DNA from: Dictyostelium firmibasis
Lineage: Eukaryota > Evosea > Eumycetozoa > Dictyosteliales > Dictyosteliaceae
DNA length: 64,000 bases
Direction: 5' to 3'
Assembly (NCBI GenBank): GCA_036169595.1
Contig: CM069770.1
Location: 1,421,501 to 1,485,500, forward strand
Positions 1 to 13,963 of this stretch are shown here, piece by piece. Both the position numbers and the translations under genes were made by a program. Each line of letters opens with the position of its first letter. Within the stretch, counting starts at the first letter, position 1. The notes beneath the pieces were generated by a model. That model ran no database searches and had not been told where the DNA came from. It saw nothing but the letters and a program-made list of their open reading frames with translations.

Positions 1-3000
1 TTCCATCTCTTGTAAATGTATGAAAGATTGCTTTTCGTCGATCAACATTTTGGATTGATTAATCTCTTCTTGCTTTTCAAGTAGATCATGATTATAGTTT
101 GAGGTTAATTTTTCAATCTCTGATTCAGACTCTTTTAATTGATTTTGATGTTCTTCAAGTTTTATTTGAAGCATCGATATCTTTTCATTGGATTCATTTA
201 GTTGGTCTTGTAATTGTAATTGTAATTCTGTATTTTCTTTGAGAGAATCTTGTAGCTCTGATATTTGATTGGTAGAGTTTTGTTGATCGAATGATTTTGA
301 AGATTCCAATTGTCTAATTTGATTTAGTTGATCATCCAATTGATCGTTCAAATTGGATAATTTCAAAGAGAGTGATTCGGATGTTTCTTGGTATTGTTGC
401 TTTTCGGTGGTCAATTCCTTAATTTCTACTTGTAATTCAATTACGGTCTTTTCAAATTGTAAAATCGATAGTTTACATTCTTCAACCAACTCTTTACTTT
501 CGGATAATTGTTGTTTCAATTGATCGATTTGATTATTATAATAAGTTATATTATCTGATTGGTTTTGATTGGTTTGTTTGGAATTCTCTAAATCCATTTT
601 CAAACTTTGACATTTATATCTCTCTTCGTCCAATAGAATGGAGAGTTCACGTTGATGATTTGATTGTTCATCATTTACTTGCTTAACTTGTTCAATGGAT
701 TTCTCTAATTGTGAGGTATAAAGTTTTGATTCACTGAACAAGTTTATTGATTGCTCTAAATCTTGTTTCAATTTAAAGAGTTGATTTTGATCCAATTGAT
801 ATTGCTGATTTAAATCATTGAAATTCGATTTACCAATATTTATCTTCTCCCAAAGGTTATCGATTTCCATTGAGTTTTTTTGTAATTGTTTTTGTCGTTC
901 ATTAGATTCATCTTGTTTCAATTGTAGTTCACTTGACAATAAATCGATTGACTTTAATGACTCGTAGAGTTGGTCATCCTTTTCCTGAAATTTTTTATTC
1001 AATTCAATGACTTGCAATGATAAGGAATGAATCGATTGCTGTTTTTTTATTGACTCATCATTTAGTTGGGTGAGTTTTTCATTAGTTGTATTGATTTCAT
1101 TCGATTGATTATCGATTTTGGTTAAATATTCATTGATTGTTAGCTCATGTTGCTGAATGGTTTGTTTCAATTGTTTAGTTTTTAATTCAAACTCTTGAAT
1201 AACTTTCTCTTTGATTAAGAGAGACTCATCCTTTTCGGGAATAGTTACTGTTGATAGTTGATCTAATTCCAATTTTATTCTTTCAATGTCTTTGGAAAGT
1301 TTAAGATTTTCATCTTCCAATGATTTAATAGATGATTTTAATTGATGAATTGTTTGACAACGTTCTCTAATCGATTCCAATAATTCTTGATTCTCTTGAT
1401 TCTTTTGATTGTTTGAGAGTGTTAATTGATCAATCTGTTCAGCGTAATCTTTGATTAGATAACCTAATGTATCCTTTTCCGAGTTTATATTTACAATTGT
1501 ATCGCTAAGATTGCTAATGTTCTTTTGCATTTTATCGACTGTTTTTGATTGATCAATTTTCATTTGTCCAATTTCATCCTCTTTCTCTTTTAATTGAGTC
1601 TGATGAGTTGATTTTAAAATCTCAATGATTGAATAGAGTGATTCAAGTTCTTTTTTACTTGTTGTTAATTTATCTTGATAGTTTGAAATTGAAAGTATCG
1701 AATTTTCAAGTTTAATCTTTAAATCATTATTTTCATTTGTGATTGAATTGATTTGATCATTGGATTCCGATTGTTTATCATTGAGTGATTGTAAATCGAA
1801 ATTTAATTTTTCAATTTCTTTTTGTTTCTCATTGATTTCATTTATTCTTTGAGTTAATAATGATTGTTGATTTGAATTTCTCTCTGTTAATTGATCCAAT
1901 TGTTTTTTGAAATCATCTAGTTCAAAGGAGAGTCGATGTTTTTCATTTTCATATTGAATTGAATGATCTTTAAATTCTTGGTCCAATTGTTTATAGTTTG
2001 ATTTCGATTGTGAAAGGTCATCCAATAACTTTGAATAATTATTTGATTTGGTTTCAAGTTGTGATTTTATCTCTTTTAATTCTTTGTCTTGTTCAGTGAT
2101 TAGAACTTGATAGTCATCATTTTCTTTTGAAATTTTATCGAGTATCGATTGAGATTGTTCTCTTTCATTCTTTAATTTTTCATTGATTTCTTTGTTCAAT
2201 TGTGATACAGATTTCAAGTTCTCTTGATATTCAGAGATCAAGGATTGATAACGATCATTATCGTCCTCAGAGGTTGATTGTAAATCTGAAACTTGTATTT
2301 GTAAATCCATAATCAATATCTCTGATTCTTTTTGTTTTTCTTCTTCTGTCTTTAGTTTATCTGTTACCAATTGAAGCTTCTCCTCTAATTCAGTGATTAT
2401 AGAGGTTGTTGTTGAGATTTCTTCGCTTTGAATGTCTATAATTTGTTGATTCTTTTCATTGTCAGCATTGAATTGTTGTTGTAATTCTCTTAACTCCTTT
2501 TCGTATTGTTGTTGTTTATCTTTTAATTGTTGTATGAATATATCTTTGTTTTCAATTTTAACTTTTTGATTGGATTCTTGTTCTTTGATTGTCGATAATT
2601 GTTCTTGTAATTGTTGGATTTCAATCTCCATTTTCTCCATCTCTTTATTGGATTGTAGTAAATAGGATTTATTCTCTTTGTTAGAATTCTCTAAATGTGA
2701 TACTCTAACCTCTAGGTTCGATTTATCGGTCCTTAATTTATCGGTTTCGCTAGTAAGTTTCTCTAATCTCTCTGTTTGTGTCTCAATTTGTTTATTGGTT
2801 CTATCTTCAAACTCTCTCATCTCTTTGAGATGTTGTTTCTCAAGATTTCCTTTTTCAACTTTTAATTGGTCAATTAGTTCACATACTTTTTGATGATTAA
2901 ATTTTGTTTGCTTTAATGTTTCTTGTAATTTCTTTAATTCTATTTGATTATTATTAAATTTTTCTTCAACTATTTTTAACTACAAATATTTTTTTTATAA

Positions 3001-3217
3001 AATTAATACTATTACTATGTTATTAATTATTTTTTTAACTACATACTTCTGATAATATTTTATTTTTTTCATTCTTTACTTCAGTGGCTGTTTTTTGTGT
3101 AACTTTTAAAACCTCTGCTTGATTGTCAAATTGTTGTGCCTTTTGTTTTATTCGTTTTTTTAAATCTTCGTTCTCATCTTCAAGATGTTTTATCTTTTCA
3201 TGTGAATCTTTATTCAT
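1..3217 (-). CDS. Long coiled-coil protein, 5' part (gene runs off the left edge)
   Basis: The start codon is at 3217. Exon 1 is 3047-3217 (57 codons) and ends at a GTATGT donor. The intron is 2980-3046, with acceptor TTTGTAG, and exon 2 runs in the same frame from 2979 to base 1 without a stop, giving at least 1,050 residues. The protein is almost entirely charged and Gln/Glu/Lys/Leu-rich heptad sequence, starting MNKDSHEKIKHLEDENEDL, with no Pro or Gly breaks, as expected of an extended coiled coil (golgin, kinesin-tail or centrosome-type scaffold). No globular domain is visible in the part present, and the C-terminus, which would carry any GRIP or similar targeting domain, lies outside the window. 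I do not recognise the individual gene. Exon-intron structure is well supported by frame and splice signals; function is unknown. Confidence 0.85.
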
Positions 3218-3668
3218 TGTGTGTATATATATATATATTAATTTGTTTACTTATTTTTTTAATTATTTATTTAATTTTTTTTTATTATTTATTTAATTTT
3301 TTTTTGAAATTTTTTAATTTTTTTTATTATAAGAATAATTTATTTATTGACATATGTGTAGGTATGTTAATTATTTATAATAAATTATGTTTTTTTTTTT
3401 AAAAAAGATTTATTTGGGTTTATTATGTTTTTATTTTTTAAAAACCCAAATTTAAAAATCCAACAGCAAATTTTTTTTTAATAGTTTTAAATTTTTGGCG
3501 CAAAAAAAAAATATTTTAAATTAAAATATTTTGAAAACATTGTCTTTAAAACAAACAAATTTACAATAATCTTTATTAGTCCAAGAAACAATTTTAAGAA
3601 AAATTCTTATGAAATATTTAATTTTTTTTATTTTTTATTTTTTATTTTTTATTTTTTTATTTTTTTTT
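3218..3668. other. Intergenic region between huntingtin stop and coiled-coil gene start
   Basis: AT-rich spacer of 451 bp with T-runs and short A+T repeats. It must contain the 3' end of the huntingtin transcript and the promoter of the coiled-coil gene, both on the minus strand. No conserved motif or reading frame is visible. Confidence 0.6.
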
Positions 3669-6600
3669 TTATTGAGAATTAGTACCTATAACTTTCAATA
3701 AAGATATGTAAGGTTCAATTTTTAATTTTGAGAATGAGTCTTTGAATAATTGTTTGTTTTCCTTTGATAATTCCTTGTTAAAATAAAATTCTGATGCTAT
3801 AATAATAAATAATTTTTCATTTGTTTGGATTTTTGATGCAAATTCTGATTCTCTAATAATTTGAAAAAAATATATATTAGTAAAAGATTTTTTTTTTTTT
3901 TTTTTTTTTTTAATTAAAAGACACAAACAATAATTTAAATGATTTTTTTGGAGAAGAGGTTAAGAATAAATAAGTTAAAGCCCATAAACAATGAGTTGGA
4001 TTTTGAATTTGGAAAAAGTTTTGTAAACAAATAATAATCCAATAGTTGATTAAATGTTGATTTGTATTTTCCGAGTTATCATTTTCTATCAAGAAATCGA
4101 AAACCTTTGAAATGATTTGGCACATTAATTTCGAGTTTGTTTTGCTTTGTTTTAAGAATTCACCTAAAATAAAGGACAAAACCTGATCGACCGAAGGGAA
4201 TAGATCGACTATTACGACGGGTAACACTTCAGAGAGGACATGTGATTCATAGGAGAAATGGGAGACTAAACGAATTTTGTCGAATAACATCTTCACCTTC
4301 TCCATATTGTTGACACGAGAGAATTTCTGTCTATCCAAAGAGGACAAAGGATCACCACCACCACCATTGATCAATGAATTACCACCACTACCATTGTAGT
4401 TATCATCCATAATGAACGAGGACATAACAGAGTCCAACGCAGAGTTTAATGGTGATTCACTTGAGCTTGAACTGAATGAACCTTCAAATGCTGTCAATGA
4501 ATTTACACCACCACTGCCGATCGAAGATATTGAAGATTTGGTGAACGATGGTGAGTTGATTCCGGTTTCATCGCCGGTATAAATACATGTAACCATTAAA
4601 CCCAAGGCAAGCAATGAACGAATTGGATTCTCCGATGGTAATGATTTCAAAGAGAAATGTGATATCAATTCACGTTGTGAATGACTTAATGAAAATGAAA
4701 CCAATAGACGATCTAAACCTCTGAAAACACCATAGACAATTGGTACGGGTGTTGATTGTTGTTGACCCAATTGAATGCATGTTGTAACTGCACGTTTTGT
4801 GAATAGAGTTTCTTCGGCCTCTCTACTGTATTGTTCAATCATAAGGAACATTGTAGCCAAAACACGTAGTGTCAATGAAACTGGTGGGAATGGTACACTC
4901 GATAGTCTACTTGGTATCCAACGGAAGAGGTATTGTAACAATGGACCTTGAATGTATTTATTGACTTTACCCTCCAACAAGTATAGAATACCGTCGAGAG
5001 CACTAACCTGTAGGGAGATATTTTGATGGTCTAATGCCGATTTCAACATTTCAAAGATGCCAACACTATGGGCATTAGGATCACCAACATTTGGTGGTGT
5101 CTGTAATATTGCAATAGCTTTACAAATACCCAATATCAAATGTTGTTTCAAAAGGAAATCATCGATTTCATCAAGAGAGTAGATTGAGGTGAAAGTTTTA
5201 AACATCCATATAATCTGCTCACGATTAAATAGATCCGATAATAATACAGTGGACTTCAAAATTTCTTTCTTTAACATTGGTGGACACATTGGATTAACCA
5301 AGAATCCTTCGAAAGATTCCAAAAGCTTTTGAATGATCGGTGTGAAATTGACGCCAATGAAATAGGGGGTTTTAAAAAGACGTAAATCTGACAAGGAAAT
5401 TTGATCGGAACCAAATTGATTCGAAGAGAATGAACGTTCAATATTGAAATGATAGGCAGACAATGATGATGATGACATATTTTGATGATTACCACCAGCT
5501 TCAAACATTGATGAACTTGAGCTAACCGATTCAATAGCACCTCCCAAAGGTAGCTCTGATTGTGGCATATCACCATAGATGGTTGAAAGAAGATGATTTA
5601 ACTTCTTGCCAGTGGGAGTATTCAAAAACATTAGATCCTTTTCACGTGGAATATGATTATAGGTTGACTTTGGGATGGTTGAAGTTTCCAATAGGTTCAC
5701 TTGGCTATTGACACCGGTAACTTCGAAACAAACCTTTACAATCATCGTTACCATACCAGACAACGATAAACATTTACATTCCTCAGTGATTTCATCACTA
5801 CCAACTTCGGCATCACCCAATGGCGAAACGAAAATTGGTTCTAACATTTCCCAGATCTGTTTAAATTTCAAATCATCATCGATATCAACGAAATGAATGA
5901 AACTAACCAATGCTTTAATGTTTTGTTCTGGTGGAGCATTACTTGAAAAGATTGGGCAGTTAGGAATGATACCACCACCAAATTCATCCTCTGACGAAGT
6001 CGATACCGTTGGATAGATGAAATCGAATGCTTTCGTTGACAATGGTATGATTGCACGTATAAAACTATCGAATATCAATTGACCAATATGAGAGCCGGGC
6101 ATTGGAGTGTAGGATTTAGCGTTGGTTAACAATGAAACCAAGAATTTAATCATTTCATTGGATTGGGTTAACGAGATTTGTGTTGGATCCTGTGAGAAAT
6201 TCTCTTCCAACTCTCTTTGACCTGAAATGTACCCAAAATGAGGTCTAATCACTAAACAATATAATTTATAAAGACAGAGTAACAATGAGCACCACTCACT
6301 ATCATCGGTGATAGTTAAAATCGAAGCAGTACTCTTTAGAATGATTGAACGTGATAACTCGAGTACCAATTTAAAATCGTATGGATTGATAATTTCAGCA
6401 CGCCATCTTCTAAAGCTCTCAATGAATGCCCATGTTGAGACCTTTAATAATTTATATTCACTTAGTTCAGCCAATCCAAATTTATTGATAAAGTTTGATA
6501 AACATCTTGTTGTCTCTCTTAGTTCGTCCCAAACTGAATCCGATAGAAATGGTGGACCACCTTTCAATGGATCGGTACCAATCTCACCTGCCAATCCTAA

Positions 6601-9600
6601 CAATGTATCGACTTTTCTTAATAGATAGCTTTGAATTTCATCTTGAAACTCTAAACTATACACTGATGAAATGAAACCAGGTAACAATGTTCCATCGAAT
6701 GATTTTGACTCTAATAGACTAATGGTTGCATCTTTATCTATTTGTGATAAAATTGAAATATGACTAAAACTATGTTGATTTAAATTATTTGCATAATATC
6801 TCGATTTAATTAACTCTACAAAATAATCCCATGGAACAGTCTTTAAATCTGAAACTTGATTATTCTTACCAAGTGTTTCAATTTGTAATTGAATTAATTT
6901 TTCAATACTATCTTCTTCTTGATTATTATTGTTATATTTAGAATCAACTTCATTATTAGTTATTGATTGTTGTTGTTGTTTTTCTTTTAATTTTTCAATT
7001 ACAGTATTATGAGTTGGTGTAATACCTTGATACATTGAAGATGGTGATAAATTTTTAATTAACTTTAAGAATAAAGATTGAACCGATTGATTTGTAGTTG
7101 ATTTTACGAAATTTGACATGAAAATTTGATATAGTTCTTGAATTATCTCGAGGGAGTTTTGTGGGCCATTGGTTTCGATTAGATTGTTTATATTTAGATT
7201 TAAGATACGTTCACCGGATACTTGTAAACTTATATCATCAGTTTGTAAGAAATTGACTATCAATAGCTCTAATGTCTCTCTGTTGGCTGGTAAATAGGAT
7301 AAAAGACGTAGGAGTTTTTGTTTCTTTCTTAGATCCAATGAATTTGATACCCTAGAGAATATTTTCACCAAATGTTGTGTAAACACCTCGATGTATAGAT
7401 TTTGGTCTGAACTTGAACCACCTTTTACCAAGAATTCAATGAGTTTCTTTACTGTTGATTCATTGATTAACAATACGATCTTATCTAAAAATGTTTCACT
7501 GAGTTGGATATTTTGTGACTTTAATACGACAATCGATTGGCAATACAATAAGAAGATGATATGATGCGTTAAAAAGTGTTCACAACCACAACTTTGCCAA
7601 TTATTAGAGAGGGCATATTGTTTCCAAACTTGATCGGCACCTTCAATAACTTGTTGATGTGGTAATCTACCCAAGAGTAATAATAGCTTAACGGCATGAA
7701 TCGATGAACTCGTACCTCCATATGATAGGAGATTCGTTGTAATCTCTTGAATGACCGCACCATTATCCAATTGCAATATGCCTTTCAATGAGTCCATAAA
7801 TAAATTAACCGAAGCAGCACTACCAGTTGGTGAAAGTAATAAACTTGAAGATGGTTGTTTAATTAATAATCCCATAGATGATGATAATGGCGAAACGCTA
7901 CCAGTATTACTACTACTACTAATGTTTGGACTGTTAGATAATGACTGTGCAGAAATGTGTGGTATCAAATTTTTATTGAAAAATATTGAACTATAATAGA
8001 GTAGATGATTAATCAATTGGGTGAATAATACATTCTTTGGTTTATACAATGAAAAGACCGATACAGCATTACGAATTAATTTTAATAATAAAGTTGAAAT
8101 GATAGCTGCACTTGGACCTGGTTGATGTTTATTGTCATGATTTGATAAAAATCTTGATTGTCTTGCTGCTGAAATTCTTGCTTCTTCTGGTAATTTACAA
8201 CCTGTTCTTAATAATACTAATAATGGTGGTAACCATCTTAATTCATATGCTTCTAAAATGCTTTCACGTAATAATAATATACGTTTTCTTATTAGTGGAT
8301 CACCACCAGAAGTAGTATTACTATTTGTAGTTGTTGTTGATGATGTTGATGATGATGTTGATGTTGATGATGATGTTGATGATGGTGATGTTGCAGATGA
8401 TTTGTTTGAATTTACAAATTGCGGTGAAACTGATAATAAAGCATCAGCCCATCTTGCAGCTGATAAGGAAGAACTATGAAGTTTATCAATTAAAACATAT
8501 AATCTTTCAACCTCTTCGATCGAGTTTATTATAAAGAATGGTGATTCACCAAGTGATAAACATGTAAAGAGCTGATGTGAAATTTGTTGAGAATATTTTT
8601 GATGTAATGTACTATTGGATTGAACGATTGTTACAATTAGAATTAAAATATCAATGGTTTGAGAGTATTGTAAATTCGATAATAAGAAACCTAAAAATCC
8701 TTCTCTAAAATCTGTATCTGGATATTTATCGTTTGGATCATACAAATATCTAACAAACGAATGACAATTTTCGATAATTGTTGGGACTGTATAACTAAAC
8801 GGATGTGTATTACTACCAATTGTTGTGGTACTATTATTTAATGATTGGGTACTGTTGTTATTATTTTTATTATTATTATTAATATTATTACTATTACTAC
8901 TATTTGTTGAGGAAATATTTGGAGTTGAATTTAATGATTGACTTTTTTGGTTTGTTGATTGTTGATGTTGTTGGAAAAACAATCTTTTAATATCATCCAT
9001 ATTAATTGGAGATTCAGGGAATAGTTTTCTATAAATAAACATTGACCCCAATAGATCATAACTATAAGATAATAATTGATTTGGTTTCGATAGTAAACAC
9101 TCAGTTTCTCTTAATTCTTGAATGAAATAAGTTGGGAAATGGTTCTCTTTATCAAATAAAGCTAGATCCAAACCAAATTTGCTGAATTTACTAAGCATTA
9201 ATAAAATGGCAATCTTTAATTCATGTGAATGAGTGGTTTGATATTCGATCATTGAACCGATGATCAATGGTTCGAATAGTTTGAAATTTAATTTTCTATC
9301 TTCATTTGAAATGATTCTATTGATCTCTGAATTACTGTAGCTGTAGTTAATATTATGACTTGATGGCACCTCATTGACGAAATCATAATGTTGCTTAAGA
9401 TTTGGTGTTCCAAATGTTAACAATGATGAGAAAACCGATCTAGAATTTAAAAACATTTCATCTTGTGAATTACTACTACTTGAGTGAGATTCAATTGATC
9501 TTGGTTCATATTGTTTTAGTGAAGAACTTGATGATGAATTAATGCCACTACCACCACCCGTACTAATAAATCCACCACCAATATTTAAATCCCTCGATTT

Positions 9601-12600
9601 TTGTGATAGTGAACTAATTGATACAATTGGTGTTGGTTTCATAGTGACCAAAAATAATTCATTTATACATTTTATTACTGATACAGGTTCTTGTTCGAAA
9701 TGAGTGGTTAAATAACCAATGATCTCCTCTGTGTAAGGTAAGATGGTTTTACCAGCACATTTTAACATAACCGATAGAGTTTCGAAACAAGCTTGTCTAA
9801 GTTGTGAGAATCTATCAACTCCAAAAATTGTGATAGAATTGACACGAGCCGTCAAAAGTTTAGAGTACAATTTGATGTAATGTATGGAATGAGTGAATGA
9901 ACCCAAATGAGTTGGTGCTTTTAGAAGTGGTGAGTTGACATGAATACCACTTGGATTGGACTTTACCTCTTTCAATGGTGGTGTTGGTCTGAACTGAATG
10001 ATATTGGTGGCTATATTGATGATACGTACAATGTGACGTAAAACATTATGACAATAGGTTCCTAATACATTTTCAGCACCTCTACTAAGATAACCCAATA
10101 CTTCAATGATATCGATATGAACATCAAAATCGGTTGCAACCCAAGTTAAACCTACCCTGTCTAATGCCAACGGTAGAATGTCACCAACAAACGATAACAT
10201 TGGATTTGCTAAAACCGATGAAAGTGTACGACATTTTTCTGGTGTATCAGGTGGGAATGAATAGGTTTTACAAATCAAATTCAATGCTCCATAACAACCA
10301 CGTATCTTATCATCTGGATGTGGGTTTGAAAGTTGATTAACCAATAGTCCAATTACATGTGAAAGATTAGCAAAGATCTTTCTCTTTCTCAATACTGTAT
10401 TCTCATAGTCTTGAACATCGAATGTTTCTCTAACCTTACTTGATATACCTTTCATTGAATGACGTTCCAATGGTGCGGTAAAAACAAGTTTTGGTATAAC
10501 TCTAACCAATGATTTACCTGCACTATTTCTAACTCTAAAATCATTATCACTTAATTGTTCAATTAAAAAATCTAAAACTTTTGATTGAATTGGTATTGCA
10601 ACTGCACCGCCAGTTTCAGAATTATTATTATTATTTCTATTGTTATTATTGCCATTTGTTGTTGTAGAATTGCTATTATTATGTTCGTTTATTGATACAG
10701 TTGATGAAGTTGAAATTGATAAACTTGGACCATTCATAACAACATTCATTACATTTGATCTTTGTTGAATATTTTGTTCAAGATATTCAATCACTATATA
10801 GTCAATCATTGATAGAGTCTCTAAAATCTCTAATTTAACCAACCAATAGGTTGAACTACTAACACAAAGTAAATGACGAAGTGTTACCAAAGCCCAATCA
10901 GAGAATTTACTTTGTGATAAAATTGGTAAACATTCACTAATACCTGTACAGGCTAACTTGGCAGTAACAGAGCTTGAGTCCATCAATGCACGTAATAAAA
11001 ATATTAATAAGGTTGGAATTGATAGGTTATCCTGTAATAATGGTACATTGGTTGGATAGATTTGATTGCTGGTTATATGATCGGTTTCAAGATAACCTCT
11101 AATTAAACAACCGATCATCAATGCTGTACCACCTCTAAGTAGTGGATCATTATCATTTAAATAATATAAAAACTCTTCTTTTGGTTCTAAATTAAATGTA
11201 TGACTTGATGTCCCTGTAGTACTATGAATTCCACTCATAGTTGAAGATGCTAAATTATGTTGTTGTAGTTGCTGTTGTTGTTGTTGTTGTTGTTGTGTAA
11301 TTGGTGTAAATAATTTAAAATTTAAATCTGATGGTGAAATATTTAATAAATAATCTCTACAATGATTGTCCTCTGCTGATGTGACTGTATTACTATTATG
11401 TGTTGAGTCATTATGATGTTTAAAGAATTCGTCATTAAATAACTTGGGAAAGAATTTTACAGATTGAGCTAAACAATTTAAAACCACTGCCTTTAAACTA
11501 ACTCTAATCGATGATTGTTGATTAAAGCATAGATGTCTTAGTTGTGCAATTACCTCTCTAACTAATGGTTTTGGCCAACTATATTCATAGGGTCCAAATG
11601 TTACCAATAATTGTTGTAACAACTCTAAACTTAAACCAACGATATTATGATCATAGGGTTCACCATCAACTGGTACTTGAATATATTTCAATATAAAATG
11701 TACGAAAAATTGAATTTTTAATGAAAATCCATCTAAAATTTTAATATCGCTTACTAAAAAAAAATAATAATAATTAGTTTGAGAATTTATCCCAATAAAA
11801 ACAATAATAATAATAAATACATACAAGATAATTCTTCAGCTAATTTAATTAATTGTAAATAAGAGAATAAAACACCTAAAATCTTTGAGTTTTGTAAAGT
11901 ATTCGTATTACTACTAGCTGGTATACATGAGGCTGAAGTTATTGAAGATATTGGTGGAGAATTTGGGAAGGTGAAATTGTAAAGGAATTCAATTGTAAAC
12001 TCAAACAATGGTTTTGGATAATATCTACAAATGGAAGTTATGGATAATGAGGCGGCACGACGTACTGCAGCCGAAGGTTGTTGGAGATTTCTACTAAATA
12101 AATCGATCAACTGATGAACCTCATTCTCCTTAAGGTAGGGTATTAAAATTTTCGATATATTTTCCATTGAGATTGAAATACTCTCTTGCAATGACTCATC
12201 TTCAATGATGCTTAATAAACTATTGATTGGTGGTACCAATGATAATATATATTTTCTACATTTCGATGGTCTAATGAAACTACAAATCTCTCCAAACTTT
12301 ATCAATGCTATACGTTGTGATTTCAATGGAAATGGTTTCGATAATATTTGATTTGCTGTATTGAATATTGAATTTGCATTACCATTGCTATTACTATTAC
12401 TCGATGAATTATTGCTACCTCCTGGTGTGGTGGAAGTACTTCCATTGAAATTACTATATAAATTATTGGATGAGTTTGTTGTTGAATTTGATAATGGTGA
12501 TGGTGATGGTGATGAAGTCGATGGTGATTGTTGATAATTTGGTGTCGATGGTACTGATGGCATCATCGAATTTTGTGATAAATCTGTAGATAAATTTGTA

Positions 12601-13050
12601 GATAATCTCTTTTCACTATGTTGATGTGGTTTACCTTTTAAAACTTTAAACAATTCAAATAATATTCTTTCGTGATATGAATAAACTAAAATCTAATAAA
12701 TTAAATAATATAAAATTAATAACCAATGACTAATAATAATAATAATAAATAATAATTAAAATAATGATGGCCATGATGATAAAATAGATTGAAATAATTA
12801 CTTTTATAGTTCTATTTAAGCTTTCTTCAGCAACAGAATAAACATTTAAATCTTTATCTCCATGAGCTCTTAAGAGTAATGAAATTGCAATCGATAAAAA
12901 TCTTGGAAAATCTGCAGTATTTCTGAGTGATGGTGCACATATTTGCTCTGAAATAGTTCTACATGCCTCTATCTTTTCTTTTCTTAAATTTTGATCCTCT
13001 GTGTCTATTGGTGATGCTGATAATATATCTAATCCACGAATAAGATCCAT
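3669..13050 (-). CDS. htt: Huntingtin homologue (HEAT-repeat scaffold)
   Basis: Four exons: 12802-13050, 11825-12692, 3929-11753 and 3669-3852, joined by GT-AG introns whose phases agree, giving about 3,041 residues (human huntingtin about 3,140). Recognition rests on collinear similarity to human huntingtin. The N-terminal HEAT repeats lead into RTISEQICAPSLRNTADFPRF. A middle segment has SSVTAKLACTGISECL and SSTYWLVKLEILETL. The C-terminal segment has LLALGLMVTCIYTGDE, then a final region matching the end of the human protein. Asn/Ser/Gln-rich insertions interrupt the solenoid. The short polyGln tract lies near residue 526 rather than after residue 17 as in mammals. Huntingtin is a cytosolic scaffold; in Dictyostelium it has been linked to chemotaxis, cytokinesis and osmoregulation. 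I recall a published length near 3,095 residues, so one small exon boundary may differ from mine. Confidence 0.95.
11261..11296 (-). repeat. CAA/CAG polyglutamine tract inside huntingtin
   Basis: A run of Gln codons, mostly CAA, coding for nine Gln, one Leu and two more Gln near residue 526 of the huntingtin model. It lies in a low-complexity insertion between HEAT repeats, not at the protein N-terminus. Confidence 0.85.
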
Positions 13051-13445
13051 TTTATTTTTTATCTTTATTATGTGTGTTTTTTTTTTGTGCTTTTATATAT
13101 TTTCCTTTATGTATATTCGTATGTGTTTTGATGCGTATATATAACTTTTACGAAATACTTGGTATTTAATGTTGTGTGGTGATATGAAATATTGAGTGGT
13201 GGAAAATTGAGAATGAGGGGTATTAAATGGAATTGTAAAATAAAAAAAAAAATAAAAAAAATTTAAACAAATAAAAAAAAATAAGAAAAAAAAAATAAAT
13301 ATATAGTATGTCTATAGACTAATATCTATATATTGCTTAAACCAATACTACAAACAAGATGTGTTTGGTGTTTGTTGGGAAAGAAAAAAAAATTTAAAAA
13401 AAAATAAAAAAAAGGGAAAAAAAAGAAAATTTTTTGCTCCAAAGT

Positions 13446-13497
<52 letters not shown>

Positions 13498-13665
13498 CAA
13501 TTTTTTTAATTAAAAAAAAAAAAATTAAAAAAAAATGAAAAAAAAAAAATAATTAAAAAAAAATTAACACTCATAATCCTTTATTTAATAGTACCTGTAG
13601 TAATATATAAAATTTATAGATAATTTTTTTCAAAAGAAAAAATATATAGCCTATATAAATAAATA
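13051..13665. promoter_or_regulatory. Divergent promoter region, htt (-) and mcfQ (+)
   Basis: 615 bp between the two start codons. It contains a 51-base uninterrupted T run (13447-13497) flanked by long A-rich stretches, as commonly found upstream of Dictyostelium genes. No other motif can be supported by eye. Confidence 0.55.
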
Positions 13666-13922
13666 ATGTCTGAGAAAATCCACATCACACAAAACTCTGG
13701 AAATGTAGACCACACTGTCGAAGCATTGGGACATGCATTTGCAGGTGGTGTTGCAGGTATGGCAGCAATTGCTTTGACCTATCCATTTTCAACAGTTTCC
13801 ACTCGTTTACAAGGTATTTATTTTAAAAAAAAAAACAAAAAAATAAAAAAATAAAAATAAAAAGGAAAAAAAAATTAATTAATAATTTTCGATATAACTT
13901 CTAAACTTTGAAATAAAAATAA

Positions 13923-13963
<41 letters not shown>

